Shown here: positions 9,230 to 17,630 of the stretch, piece by piece
Layout of the letters: each line of letters begins with the position of its first letter
Numbering within the stretch: position 1 is the first letter of the stretch
DNA from: Pseudochelatococcus contaminans
Lineage (GTDB): Bacteria; Pseudomonadota; Alphaproteobacteria; Rhizobiales; Beijerinckiaceae
Assembly: GCF_014195635.1 (NCBI RefSeq)
Contig: NZ_JACICC010000001.1
Span: 682,001-746,000 of the forward strand
DNA: 64,000 nucleotides
Direction: 5' to 3'
Program-made: the position numbers and the translations under genes
Notes under the pieces: generated by a model
Told to the model about the DNA's origin: nothing
Databases searched by the model: none
The model's input: the letters and a program-made list of their open reading frames with translations, nothing else

Positions 9230-9545
9230 GTTGAAAGTGGAGGCTTCTGTTGCCAGGTGCCTCCGAACCCCGCCCTACGGGGCTAACCGCAGGGGCTTTG
9301 AATCGATTACCAGAACCGCATTACGCGGCGACAGCAACCGGAGCATAGTTGTCATTGGCAACTATTGGATTGACCCGATAACGGCGGTATCATGCCGAAC
9401 GAAAGCACACCTTTTACACCCTCGTCGATCCTGTTTCGCCCCCGCCGAAAACCAGCATGGCTGCTGATCTTGGGTGGAGGCGCCGGGTACCGCCCCCGGG
9501 TCCGAATGGTTTATTGCGATGGCCGTTTATCGTCATATCCGTCTT
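9230..9545 (-). ncRNA. ssrA: tmRNA, circularly permuted two-piece form
   Basis: On the minus strand the reading frame GCC AAT GAC ... GCG TAA (9359 to 9321) encodes ANDNYAPVAVAA-stop, a typical alphaproteobacterial tmRNA tag. Upstream in the gene, at about 9545-9471, lies the acceptor piece with a T-arm stem and GGCGCCTCC. After a short spacer the coding piece begins at 9443 with GGGGGCGAAACAGGATCGAC, the equivalent of the usual tmRNA 5' end. Its GGGGGCG pairs with CGCCTCC of the acceptor piece. Acceptor-before-coding order is the permuted arrangement known in alphaproteobacteria. After the discriminator A the gene reads CCCA, so CCA is not encoded in the usual position. Outer ends are approximate. 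Confidence 0.92.
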
Positions 9546-9559
9546 GCGACGGCAAAATG

Positions 9560-9588
9560 AATATAGGCCAGTCCGTTTCATTTTTAAA
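9560..9588 (-). promoter_or_regulatory. Predicted sigma-70 promoter of ssrA
   Basis: On the minus strand TTTAAA (9588-9583) and TATATT (9565-9560) are separated by 17 nt, a good housekeeping promoter placed just before the acceptor piece of the tmRNA gene. The 290-odd bases from here to thyA at 9887 hold no gene that I can see. Confidence 0.6.
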
Positions 9589-9886
9589 GAGGCATCGTGA
9601 GCGGCGCTGTGCAGCGAGGGTGCGCGGGCAAAGCGTGCTGCCTTGCGTCGTTCGCCTGTGTATCCCGGCCATTTGATGCTGTGACTTTTGCAGCGATCCG
9701 GCTATGTGGTAACCTCGATGCATCGTAAGACGTATCAATATCGGGTGGCTGGTGCATTTTCGGATATTATTATGGTGCCCTGACAGAATCGGCGGATTCG
9801 CTGCGGGTTGCGAATTCCGCAGCAGCGTCGGTTCAGAGCATCAGGGCGATTTGAGCGCAAACTGATTTGTTGAGGATGTTGCGGCC

Positions 9887-10681
9887 ATGCGTGCCTATCT
9901 CGATCTCGTTGATCGCATCCTGCGGGAAGGAACCCGCAAGGATGACCGTACAGGCACGGGCACGCTTTCGCTGTTTGGCCAGCAACTGCGATTCGATCTT
10001 CGCGAGGGCTTCCCGCTGGTCACCACGAAGCGGGTTCACCTGAAATCCGTGATTCACGAGCTGCTCTGGTTTCTGCGCGGCGACACGAACATCGCTTATC
10101 TGCACGAGAACGGCGTCACCATCTGGGACGAATGGGCCGATGCGAACGGCGATCTCGGCCCGGTGTACGGCAAGCAATGGCGTGCGTTTGAGGGCGCTGG
10201 CGGAGAGACGGTAGATCAGATCGCGTGGGTGATCGATGAAATCCGCCGTAATCCTGATTCGCGCCGGCTGGTCGTCAGCGCATGGAATCCGGTGGATATT
10301 CCGCGCATGGCGCTGGCTCCATGTCACTGCCTGTTTCAGTTCTATGTCGCGGACGGCAGGCTCTCATGCCAACTTTATCAGCGGTCCGCTGATGTCTTTC
10401 TCGGGGTGCCGTTCAATATCGCCAGTTACGCGTTGCTCACCGAGCTTATCGCCAAGGTGACAGGGCTTGAGGCTGGCGAGTTCGTGCTGACGTTCGGCGA
10501 CGTTCATCTGTATCTCAACCATGTCGAGCAGGCGCGCACGCAGCTCACGCGTGCGCCAAAACCCTTGCCGCGCCTTGTGCTGAGTGATGGTCTGACGGAT
10601 ATCTTCGCCGTGAAGGCCAGCGACATCGCTGTCGAGGATTACGACCCCCATCCCGCCATCCGTGCCCCGGTTGCGGTTTGA
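9887..10681 (+). CDS. thyA: Thymidylate synthase (ThyA)
   Basis: Folate-dependent enzyme that methylates dUMP to dTMP using methylenetetrahydrofolate, which becomes dihydrofolate. The 264 residues align end to end with the family. The nucleophile is Cys146 in [12 protein letters not shown], preceded by the phosphate-binding [10 protein letters not shown] and followed by [19 protein letters not shown]-terminal [17 protein letters not shown] is also typical. The start ATG at 9887 gives the canonical [12 protein letters not shown]. folA follows one base after its stop, coupling dihydrofolate production with its reduction. Confidence 0.97.
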   Translation: MRAYLDLVDRILREGTRKDDRTGTGTLSLFGQQLRFDLREGFPLVTTKRVHLKSVIHELLWFLRGDTNIAYLHENGVTIWDEWADANGDLGPVYGKQWRAFEGAGGETVDQIAWVIDEIRRNPDSRRLVVSAWNPVDIPRMALAPCHCLFQFYVADGRLSCQLYQRSADVFLGVPFNIASYALLTELIAKVTGLEAGEFVLTFGDVHLYLNHVEQARTQLTRAPKPLPRLVLSDGLTDIFAVKASDIAVEDYDPHPAIRAPVAV

Positions 10682-10682
10682 G

Positions 10683-11312
10683 ATGATGATGCAGGCAGGT
10701 TCCATTCCGGCAGCTCAGCACCGGCCGCTGATTATTGTGGCTGCAGTGGCGCGCAACGGCGTCATCGGCGCAGGCAATGCGTTACCGTGGCGGCTTGGCA
10801 GCGATCTGGCGCGTTTTCGGGCTCTTACGATGGGCCGGCCGCTGATCATGGGGCGTAAAACGTTCGAATCACTGCCGCCTGCGCGGGCCGGGGGGAAGGG
10901 CAGGCTTCCCGGGCGTTCGCTGGTGGTGTTGACCCGTTCGGGATTCGCCACCTCGCCCGACGACGGCGAAGTTTTGCAGGCAAGAGATCTCGCAGGCGCT
11001 ATTGGTCTCGCCGATGAACTGGCCAGGCGGGACGGAGCCGGCGAAATCGTGATCGCCGGTGGCGATGATGTTTTTTCGCAGGCATTGCCATTGGTGTCCG
11101 GCCTGCATTTGACTCTGGTCGATGCGTCGCCCGAGGGAGACGCTTTCTTTCCAGCCATCGATAACAGCGTGTTTCATGAGGTATCGCGCGAGGCGCACCA
11201 GCCCGGCCCGCGTGACGATCACGCATTCGTGTTCGTTGATTACGAGCGGCGGCAGCCGGCTGCATCGCAATTAAAGCCTCAGGCGGGCCAGGAAAGTTAC
11301 GGTGGAACTTGA
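10683..11312 (+). CDS. folA: Dihydrofolate reductase (FolA)
   Basis: NADPH-dependent reductase regenerating tetrahydrofolate after ThyA. Diagnostic segments are IIVAAVARNGVIGAGNALPWRLGSDLARF, then MGRPLIMGRKTFESL and EIVIAGGDDVFSQALP. I place the start at the first of three ATG codons at 10683, just after the thyA stop, rather than at 10662 inside thyA. An insertion (RAGGKGRLPGRS) lengthens the loop between the MGRKTFESLP helix and the next strand, and the C-terminal tail (about 20 residues) is longer than in E. coli, giving 209 residues. Confidence 0.92.
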   Translation: MMMQAGSIPAAQHRPLIIVAAVARNGVIGAGNALPWRLGSDLARFRALTMGRPLIMGRKTFESLPPARAGGKGRLPGRSLVVLTRSGFATSPDDGEVLQARDLAGAIGLADELARRDGAGEIVIAGGDDVFSQALPLVSGLHLTLVDASPEGDAFFPAIDNSVFHEVSREAHQPGPRDDHAFVFVDYERRQPAASQLKPQAGQESYGGT

Positions 11313-11447
11313 CGGGGGCGTCGCTGACTTCCACTTTGCGACTCGTAAGCACGTCGGCAAATCGGATGCATGTTGGCGGTTCGTCGCCGGTTTGCGTGTG
11401 ATAAAACGATATTTGGAAACTACCTCAAGACAAGGAATGGCTGACTT

Positions 11448-12626
11448 ATGCCTTGGAGTAACCAGAGTGGCGGTCCGTGGGGCCAAAAGCCGCAGGGACC
11501 GTGGGGAACGGGACCGCAGGGCGGCGGTGGAGGGCAACAGCCCGATCTCGAAGACATTCTCAGGCGCGGTCAGGACAAGCTGAAAGGGTTCATCCCCGGC
11601 GGCGGTGGCGGTTTCCGCGGTTTCGTACTGATTGGTCTCGGTGCGGTGCTGCTGTGGCTGGCGACGGGCTTCTACACGGTGCGCCCGGACGAAGTTGGCC
11701 TCAATCTCATTTTCGGCCGCTATGTCGGCAAGACGGGCGAGGGCCTGCGTTACAATCTGCCCTATCCCATCGGCACGGTGATCAAGCCGCGCGTCACTAC
11801 GGTCAACACCGTTGAAGTGGGGCAGCGCACGGGCGATACCTCCCAGCGTATCTCGCAGCGTGAGGTGCTTGAGGAAAGCCTGATGCTGACTGGCGACGAG
11901 AACATCGTCGACATCAACTTCACGGTGCAGTGGCAGGTCAGCCCCACGGCGCCAGAGCATTATGTGTTCAACCTCAAGAACCCGGATGCCTCCATCAAGG
12001 CTGTGGCCGAGGCTGCCATGCGCGAGGTCGTCGGACGGCGCAACATTCAGGCGGTTCTCACCACGGACCGTAGCGCCATCGAGGACGAAGTGCGCAAGCT
12101 GATGCAGGCCCAGCTCGACGAGTATGGCGCTGGTGTCGAGATTCGTCAGGTGCAGTTGCAGAAGGTCGATCCGCCGCAGCAGGTCATTGATGCGTTCCGC
12201 GACGTTCAGGCCGCGCGTCAGGATCAGGACCGCGTCCGCAACGAAGCTGAAACCTATGCCAGCCGCATTGTTCCCGAGGCGCGCGGTGAAGCGTCGCGCA
12301 TCGTGCAGGCCGCCGAGGGTTATCGTGAAGGCGTGACCGCCGAGGCCCGCGGTGAGGCCGCCCGCTTCAAGCAGGTCTATGAAACCTACAAGACTGCGCC
12401 TGCGGTGACCCGCGAGCGTATGCTGATCGAGACGCTTGAAAAGGTCTTCGGCGATTCCGATAAGGTGATTTTGGACAAAAACGGGCAGGAAACCCTACCG
12501 GTGCTGCCGCTCGGTTCCTTGCAAGGCGGCGTTTTGCCAGGTTTGCAGCAGCAGGCGCCGCGCGCGCCGGCCGCTCAGCCGGCCCCTTCTTCCGGTAACG
12601 TTATTCAGCAGGGGGCCGCACGATGA
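11448..12626 (+). CDS. hflK: FtsH modulator subunit HflK
   Basis: SPFH/prohibitin-family inner-membrane protein that with HflC encloses the FtsH protease and limits its access to membrane proteins. The N-terminal 45 residues are Gly/Trp/Pro-rich (MPWSNQSGGPWGQKPQGPWG), followed by one membrane segment near 62-80 (GFVLIGLGAVLLWLATGFYTV). The SPFH domain opens with RPDEVGLNLIFGRYVGKTGEGLRYNLPYPI, and a coiled coil with repeated EARGEA follows. Its stop overlaps the start of hflC (ATGA), so the two are co-translated. Length 392 is normal. Confidence 0.95.
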   Translation: MPWSNQSGGPWGQKPQGPWGTGPQGGGGGQQPDLEDILRRGQDKLKGFIPGGGGGFRGFVLIGLGAVLLWLATGFYTVRPDEVGLNLIFGRYVGKTGEGLRYNLPYPIGTVIKPRVTTVNTVEVGQRTGDTSQRISQREVLEESLMLTGDENIVDINFTVQWQVSPTAPEHYVFNLKNPDASIKAVAEAAMREVVGRRNIQAVLTTDRSAIEDEVRKLMQAQLDEYGAGVEIRQVQLQKVDPPQQVIDAFRDVQAARQDQDRVRNEAETYASRIVPEARGEASRIVQAAEGYREGVTAEARGEAARFKQVYETYKTAPAVTRERMLIETLEKVFGDSDKVILDKNGQETLPVLPLGSLQGGVLPGLQQQAPRAPAAQPAPSSGNVIQQGAAR

Positions 12627-13549
12627 ACGCCCAGACCTTGAAAGTTGCGGGCGCTATCGTTCTCGCCATCGTCGTATTCGTACTCTGGAACGCGACATTC
12701 ATCGTCCATCAGACCGAGCAGGCGCTGGTGCTGCGCTTTGGCGGCGTGCGTTCCGTCGCGACGGAACCGGGGCTCTACTTCAAGCTCCCGATGATTGAAA
12801 ATGTCGTCGAGATCGACAACCGCGTGCTGGACCTCGATCTGCCGGAGCAGGAAGTCATCGCTGCCGACCAGAAGCGGCTGGTGGTGGATGCGTTCGCGCG
12901 TTATCGGGTGACCGATCCGGTTCGTTTCTACCAGACGGTGAATAACATCGCCGGCGCCAACCTGCGGCTTGCCAATATCATCAACTCGACCGTCCGTTCT
13001 GTCGTGGCCGAGGCCTCGTTTACGGATATCGTGCGCACCAATCGCTCCGGCCTGATGCGCGAGATTCAGGAAGAGGTGAACAGGCAGGCGCAAGGGCTGG
13101 GCCTGACGGTGATCGACGTGCAGCTGCGCCGCGCCGATCTGCCGCAACAGAACAGTGAGGCGGTCTATCAGCGCATGCAGACCGAGCGTCAGCGCGAGGC
13201 CGCCGATATCCGCGCGCAAGGATCGCAGCTGGCGCAGACCATCCGCGCCCGTGCCGACCGTGACGTCACCGTTATCCGCGCGGATGCAAACCAGCAGGCG
13301 CAGGAGATTCGCGGTCAGGGCGACGCACAGGTGAATACCATCCTGGGTGATGCCTACAGTCTGGACAGCGACTTCTTCGCGTTCTTCCGCTCGCTTCAGG
13401 CTTACACGAATAGCCTTGGGGGCGGTACGCGGTGGGTGTTGTCGCCTGACAGCCACTTCTTCCGCTTCCTCGACCCGGCCGCACAAGGCAGGGCGCCGCA
13501 ACCGGCCCCGCAGGCCGCGCCGGCTCCTGCTATTAATACGCAAGACTGA
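12623..13549 (+). CDS. hflC: FtsH modulator subunit HflC
   Basis: Partner of HflK in the membrane complex around FtsH. One N-terminal membrane anchor (VAGAIVLAIVVFVLWNATFIV) is followed by the SPFH domain with HQTEQALVLRFGGVRSVATEPGLYFKLP. The coiled coil has RQREAADIRAQGSQLAQTIRARADRD, and the conserved GDAYSLDSDFFAFFRSLQAY lies near 250. The C-terminal tail is Pro/Ala-rich. It is 308 residues and overlaps hflK by 4 nt. A strong hairpin follows. In many relatives a short DUF2065 gene lies between hflC and the Do protease; here there is no room for it. Confidence 0.95.
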   Translation: MNAQTLKVAGAIVLAIVVFVLWNATFIVHQTEQALVLRFGGVRSVATEPGLYFKLPMIENVVEIDNRVLDLDLPEQEVIAADQKRLVVDAFARYRVTDPVRFYQTVNNIAGANLRLANIINSTVRSVVAEASFTDIVRTNRSGLMREIQEEVNRQAQGLGLTVIDVQLRRADLPQQNSEAVYQRMQTERQREAADIRAQGSQLAQTIRARADRDVTVIRADANQQAQEIRGQGDAQVNTILGDAYSLDSDFFAFFRSLQAYTNSLGGGTRWVLSPDSHFFRFLDPAAQGRAPQPAPQAAPAPAINTQD

Positions 13550-13559
13550 TCGATTGCAG

Positions 13560-13593
13560 CGGCGGGCGCATGATGCGCCCGCCGTCTTATTTT
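13560..13593 (+). terminator. Rho-independent terminator after hflC
   Basis: Arms CGGCGGGCGCA (13560-13570) and TGCGCCCGCCG (13574-13584) pair perfectly over 11 bp with a 3-nt loop, followed by TCTTATTTT. It separates hflKC from degP and may act as a partial terminator. Confidence 0.75.
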
Positions 13594-13606
13594 GAGAGAA
13601 TGTGGC

Positions 13607-15106
13607 ATGACCATCGAGAAGACCATTGCGGCGGTGCGGCCTGTCCGTCGGTTTGCCGGCGTGGGCATCATCTCGCGCTGCCTCCTGCCTCTGACGATCG
13701 CGGCATCCGTCATGCTGACGTCGCCCGCCACCGCTCGCGGGCCCGAGGCGATCGCCGATCTCACCAACGAGGTCATCGAGGCGGTTGTGAACATTTCCGC
13801 ATCCGAAAGCAAAGCCGCTTCTGCGCGCAGGGATGTGCCTCCGCCAATTCCGGGGGCGCCTTTCGGCGACCTGTTCGATGAATTCCGCAAACGCCGCGAC
13901 GAGGAACCGCAACGCGGGCCGCGCCAGTCCGAATCGGCCGGTTCAGGTTTCGTCATCGACCCATCGGGCATCATCGTCACCAACAATCACGTCATCGGCG
14001 ATTCGAATGACATCACGGTTTCGTTTACGGATGGAAGCAAGCGCAAGGCGGAGCTGGTCGGTCGCGACGACAAGCTCGACCTTGCCGTTTTGAAGGTCAA
14101 TGCCGACAAGCCCCTGAAGGCAGTGAAGTTCGGTCCGTCGGAAAACCTGCGCATCGGCGATTGGGTGGTTGCCATCGGCAATCCGTTCGGCCTCGGCGGG
14201 TCAGTGACCGCAGGCATCATTTCAGCCCACAGCCGCGATATCGAGCAGGGGCCTTACGACGACTACATCCAGACCGATGCCGCCATCAATCGCGGTAACT
14301 CTGGCGGGCCGCTGTTCAACCTCGCCGGCGAGGTCGTGGGAATCAACACGGCCATCTTATCGCCGACGGGTGGTTCAGTTGGCATCGGTTTCGCCGTTCC
14401 GGCGGAGCTTGCGGGGCCGACGATTGCGCAGTTGCGCGAGTTTGGCGAAACCCGGCGCGGCTGGCTCGGCGTTCGCATCCAGGCCGTTGATGAAGATGCA
14501 GCCGATGCCTTAGGTCTCGCACGCGCGGAAGGCGCGCTTGTCGCCAGCATCGATAAGGAAGGGCCTGCCGCCAACGCCGACATCAAGACGGGCGACGTAA
14601 TCATTCGCTACAATGGCAAGCCGGTGAAGGAATCGCGCGATCTCTCCCGCAGTGTCGCAGCGACTGAGGTTGGAGCCAAAGTGCGGGTGACGCTGCTGCG
14701 GGAAGGCAAACAGCGGCAGGCGACAGTGACGCTTGGGCGGCTGGAAGACAGCGAGAAGAGCGCCGCAGCAACAGCCAGCGAGGAGCCGGGCAAGACCACC
14801 GGGACGCGCGCACTTGGCCTTGAACTCTCGGAGATCGACGACGAGTTGCGCCAGCAATATGAAATCGCAAAAAGCGTTTCGGGTGTTGTCGTAGTAGGTG
14901 TCGAAAGTGCTTCAGCGGCATCCGACAAAGACATTGGCGCGGGAGACGTGATCGTCGAGGTTGCGCAGGTGGCGGTGGCAACGCCGGCAGACGTGGAACG
15001 CCGGGTCGAAGCTCTTCGCAAGGAGGGGCGCCGCTCGGCACTGTTCCTGATAACGGGCCGGGATGGTGAAACGCGCTTCGTCGCCATTCGGCTTTCGGGC
15101 GACTGA
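13607..15106 (+). CDS. degP: Periplasmic Do-family serine protease (DegP-like)
   Basis: Envelope quality-control protease/chaperone of the HtrA family. The ATG at 13607 (MTIEKTIAAVRP) follows GAGAG; the TTG at 13592 is less likely. A signal peptide spans about residues 15-43 (LLPLTIAASVMLTSPATARG). The trypsin-like domain has His128 (TNNHVIG), Asp158 (KLDLAVLKV) and Ser232 (GNSGGPLF). Two PDZ domains follow, the first near GWLGVRIQAVDEDAADALGL and the second in the last 120 residues. Length 499 fits the Do family. It lies 57 nt after hflC and a terminator, and probably has its own promoter activity. Confidence 0.94.
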   Translation: MTIEKTIAAVRPVRRFAGVGIISRCLLPLTIAASVMLTSPATARGPEAIADLTNEVIEAVVNISASESKAASARRDVPPPIPGAPFGDLFDEFRKRRDEEPQRGPRQSESAGSGFVIDPSGIIVTNNHVIGDSNDITVSFTDGSKRKAELVGRDDKLDLAVLKVNADKPLKAVKFGPSENLRIGDWVVAIGNPFGLGGSVTAGIISAHSRDIEQGPYDDYIQTDAAINRGNSGGPLFNLAGEVVGINTAILSPTGGSVGIGFAVPAELAGPTIAQLREFGETRRGWLGVRIQAVDEDAADALGLARAEGALVASIDKEGPAANADIKTGDVIIRYNGKPVKESRDLSRSVAATEVGAKVRVTLLREGKQRQATVTLGRLEDSEKSAAATASEEPGKTTGTRALGLELSEIDDELRQQYEIAKSVSGVVVVGVESASAASDKDIGAGDVIVEVAQVAVATPADVERRVEALRKEGRRSALFLITGRDGETRFVAIRLSGD

Positions 15107-15129
15107 TCCGCTGCTCCAGTTACTTTTGG

Positions 15130-15167
15130 AAAGCGTCCGGCACTGATAGACAGTGCCGGACGCTTTT
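15130..15167. terminator. Bidirectional terminator between degP and serB
   Basis: Sixteen-base perfect arms (15130-15145 AAAGCGTCCGGCACTG and 15151-15166) with loop ATAGA. It has A-rich and T-rich edges, so it can serve both converging genes. Confidence 0.9.
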
Positions 15168-15170
15168 GTA

Positions 15171-16112
15171 TCAGCTCTCGCTTTTTGGCTCGGTGACGAA
15201 CTCTTCGCGCTTGAAACCCTGAGCATAGAGCAGGGCGGTCAGGTCAGCGTGCTCGACGCGGGCATGCGCGGCTTCTGCAACGGCCGGCTTGGCGCGGAAG
15301 GCTACGCCAAGACCTGCATCGCCAAGCATGGCGAGATCGTTGGCGCCGTCACCCACTGCCAACGTTTCATGATCTGCAAGGTTATGGGTATCGCGCAACT
15401 CATGCAGCGTGGAGCGCTTTGCCTCGCGGCCAAGGATCGGCTCCTCGACCTGCCCGGCAAGGTGCTCGTCCGCGACGATGAGGAGGTTGGCGCGGTTCTC
15501 ATGGAAACCGGCCAATTGTGCGATGCGCTGGGTAAACAGAGTGAAGCCGCCGGAGACGAGGCACGTGTAGATGCCATGTGCACGTAGCGTTTGCACGAGT
15601 GTCACCGCACCGGGGGTGAGGGTAATGCGCTCGGCGATGATGCTGTCAATGACCGAAACCGGCAGGCCGCGCAGCAAACCGACACGCTCGCGCAGGGCTG
15701 GCTCGAAGTCGATCTCACCACGCATGGCGCGCTCGGTGATGGCGGACACCTTGTCCTTCAGGCCGACGAAATCAGCCAACTCGTCAATGCATTCCTGCTC
15801 GATGATGGTGGAGTCCATGTCGGCGAGGAACAGGCGCTTGCGACGGCCCAGAAGCGGCTGGACAATGACGTCCACCGGCTCGCCGGCAATGGCCTCGCGC
15901 ACACTATCAGCGACGACGCGGGGCGATTCACCGCCTGCGTGTGTGAATACCAGGTCAACGGCGATGCCATCATCAAGCCAGCGTGTGGACGCCTCTGCCG
16001 GCAGGGCTTGCGCGGCGCGGCGAATGACGGCATCGGTAATCGCAGGCGCGGCCGGGTTAGCGATGAGCGTCGCGACAAGCGGGTTAAGGGCGGACGAAAC
16101 GTCAGATGTCAT
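15171..16112 (-). CDS. serB: Phosphoserine phosphatase (SerB)
   Basis: HAD-family phosphatase completing serine synthesis by hydrolysing L-phosphoserine. The catalytic core has the nucleophile motif [21 protein letters not shown], the serine motif LVSGGFTLF, and the metal-binding [24 protein letters not shown]. An N-terminal 75-residue ACT-like region precedes it, as in other alphaproteobacterial SerB. I place the start at ATG 16112 ([12 protein letters not shown]); the frame runs to 16124. This ATG overlaps the miaA start on the other strand, so the two genes are divergent with no intergenic space and their promoters must lie inside each other's coding sequence. Confidence 0.93.
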   Translation of the reverse strand: MTSDVSSALNPLVATLIANPAAPAITDAVIRRAAQALPAEASTRWLDDGIAVDLVFTHAGGESPRVVADSVREAIAGEPVDVIVQPLLGRRKRLFLADMDSTIIEQECIDELADFVGLKDKVSAITERAMRGEIDFEPALRERVGLLRGLPVSVIDSIIAERITLTPGAVTLVQTLRAHGIYTCLVSGGFTLFTQRIAQLAGFHENRANLLIVADEHLAGQVEEPILGREAKRSTLHELRDTHNLADHETLAVGDGANDLAMLGDAGLGVAFRAKPAVAEAAHARVEHADLTALLYAQGFKREEFVTEPKSES

Positions 16113-17038
16113 GCGAACCAACATTGATCGAGAATGATGCGCGGCTGCAAGGCGCGCGAGCTATTCTCATCGCAGGACCAACCGCATCCGGCAAGTCCGC
16201 ATTGGCAATTAAACTCGCCAATCGTCTTGGCGGCGTGGTGGTGAATGCGGATTCGATGCAGGTCTACGCCGACCTGCGCACGATCACCGCCCGACCCACG
16301 CTTGACGATGAGGCGACGGCGCCGCACGTTCTCTATGGGCATGTCGATGCTGCCGAGAACTACTCGGTCGGCCGCTGGCTGGTCGATGCAACCGCTGCGC
16401 TGGATCGCATCTGGCAGAACGGCAGGGTGCCTATCATTACGGGCGGGACGGGGCTTTACTTCAAGGCGCTGACGGAGGGGCTTTCGGAAATTCCTCCGGT
16501 GCCCGATGCCGTGCGCGCAGAAATCCGCACTGCCGCGGAGGGGCGCGACACGCCCATGCTGCATGCCGATCTCGCAGTTCGTGATCCGGAATCCGCCCGG
16601 CGTCTCAGGCCAACCGACCGGCAACGTATTTTACGTGCGCTGGAGGTTCTGGCTGCAACGGGCAAACCGCTGGCATCATTCCGGCAAATGCGCCGCCCCG
16701 GCCCTTTGGGTAACATGTCCGTCGTGCGTTATTTCCTTGCCCCGGACCGTGCACAGGTCAACGAACGCATCGACAGGCGTTTTGTCGCCATGATGGCCGG
16801 CGATGCGCTTGTCGAAGTCGAGCGACTTGCAGCGCGTGGCCTTGACCCCGCTCTGCCCGCAATGCGCGCCCATGGCGTGCCTTGGCTTATCCGCCACATG
16901 CACGGTGAAGTCACAGTGGAAGAAGCCATTGCCGGAGCGCAAGCCGACACGCGGCATTATGCCAAACGCCAGTTCACCTGGTTCCGGCATCAGGCACCGG
17001 ATTTCCAGTGGCTGGATTGGAATTCCGCGGACAAATAA
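16106..17038 (+). CDS. miaA: tRNA dimethylallyltransferase (MiaA)
   Basis: Transfers a dimethylallyl group to A37 of tRNAs that read UNN codons. The P-loop is [18 protein letters not shown] near residue 20, then [21 protein letters not shown] and the [14 protein letters not shown] motif. The C-terminal part has [10 protein letters not shown], typical of the family. Length 310 is normal. The start at ATG 16106 overlaps the serB start; TTG at 16124 is a possible alternative, since the P-loop is late for the longer form. It stands as a single gene ending at a terminator-like hairpin. Confidence 0.94.
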   Translation: MSCEPTLIENDARLQGARAILIAGPTASGKSALAIKLANRLGGVVVNADSMQVYADLRTITARPTLDDEATAPHVLYGHVDAAENYSVGRWLVDATAALDRIWQNGRVPIITGGTGLYFKALTEGLSEIPPVPDAVRAEIRTAAEGRDTPMLHADLAVRDPESARRLRPTDRQRILRALEVLAATGKPLASFRQMRRPGPLGNMSVVRYFLAPDRAQVNERIDRRFVAMMAGDALVEVERLAARGLDPALPAMRAHGVPWLIRHMHGEVTVEEAIAGAQADTRHYAKRQFTWFRHQAPDFQWLDWNSADK

Positions 17039-17040
17039 AA

Positions 17041-17071
17041 ACCGGCGACAGCCATTGGGACTATCGCCGGT
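17041..17071. terminator. Hairpin between convergent miaA and trxA
   Basis: ACCGGCGA (17041-17048) pairs with TCGCCGGT (17064-17071), with an A-run before it that becomes a T-run on the minus strand, so it best serves trxA. Confidence 0.6.
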
Positions 17072-17094
17072 GATATGACGCGCGAAGCGAAATG

Positions 17095-17412
17095 TCAGGC
17101 GTTCGCGCCGATCCAGTTTGACAGGTCGGTTTTGTGCGATGCTCCGACCTTCTGGGCTGCCAGCTTGCCATCCTTGAAGAGCAGCAGCGTTGGGATGGAG
17201 CGGATGCCGAACTGAGCGGCGGTGTTGGGGTTTTCGTCAACGTTGAGTTTGACGATCTTGACCTTGCCGTCAAGTTCGGTCGAGAGCTCTTCCAGCGCCG
17301 GGGCGATGGCGCGGCAGGGGCCGCACCACTCTGCCCAGAAATCTACAACGACCGGCTTGTCGGCCTTCAGGACGTCCGCTTCGAAACTGGAATCGGTCAC
17401 CTTGCTGGTCAT
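17095..17412 (-). CDS. trxA: Thioredoxin (TrxA)
   Basis: Cytoplasmic dithiol-disulfide oxidoreductase that reduces ribonucleotide reductase, PAPS reductase and others. The 105 residues carry the active site WCGPC at positions 29-33 inside [23 protein letters not shown]. The cis-proline loop is [15 protein letters not shown]. The start ATG at 17412 gives [15 protein letters not shown], and there is no signal peptide. It lies between the miaA and prpB ends, with terminators on both sides, so it is probably a single-gene unit. Confidence 0.95.
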   Translation of the reverse strand: MTSKVTDSSFEADVLKADKPVVVDFWAEWCGPCRAIAPALEELSTELDGKVKIVKLNVDENPNTAAQFGIRSIPTLLLFKDGKLAAQKVGASHKTDLSNWIGANA

Positions 17413-17580
17413 AATTGCTCATCCTCAATTCGGTTGCTTGGCATGCCGTGTCCAGCATGCCGCATCATGGATGCGTTGCACTGCCCTTGAAGGTAGGCAC
17501 GTCCGCGGTGGGGGTCAAGCGTCGCCCCAGGGCGTGACACGCCGAGCGGGTGCTTTTACACACGCTAACTCCATGCAAAA

Positions 17581-17608
17581 GACCGGAGCAGCGGCTGCCG
17601 CTCCGGTC
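17581..17608 (-). terminator. Terminator after prpB
   Basis: GACCGGAGC (17581-17589) pairs with GCTCCGGTC (17600-17608). On the minus strand it is followed by TTTT (17580-17577). It ends the prpDCB transcript before trxA. Confidence 0.75.
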
Positions 17609-17630
17609 CCGATTGTGTGCTGGTTCAGTT

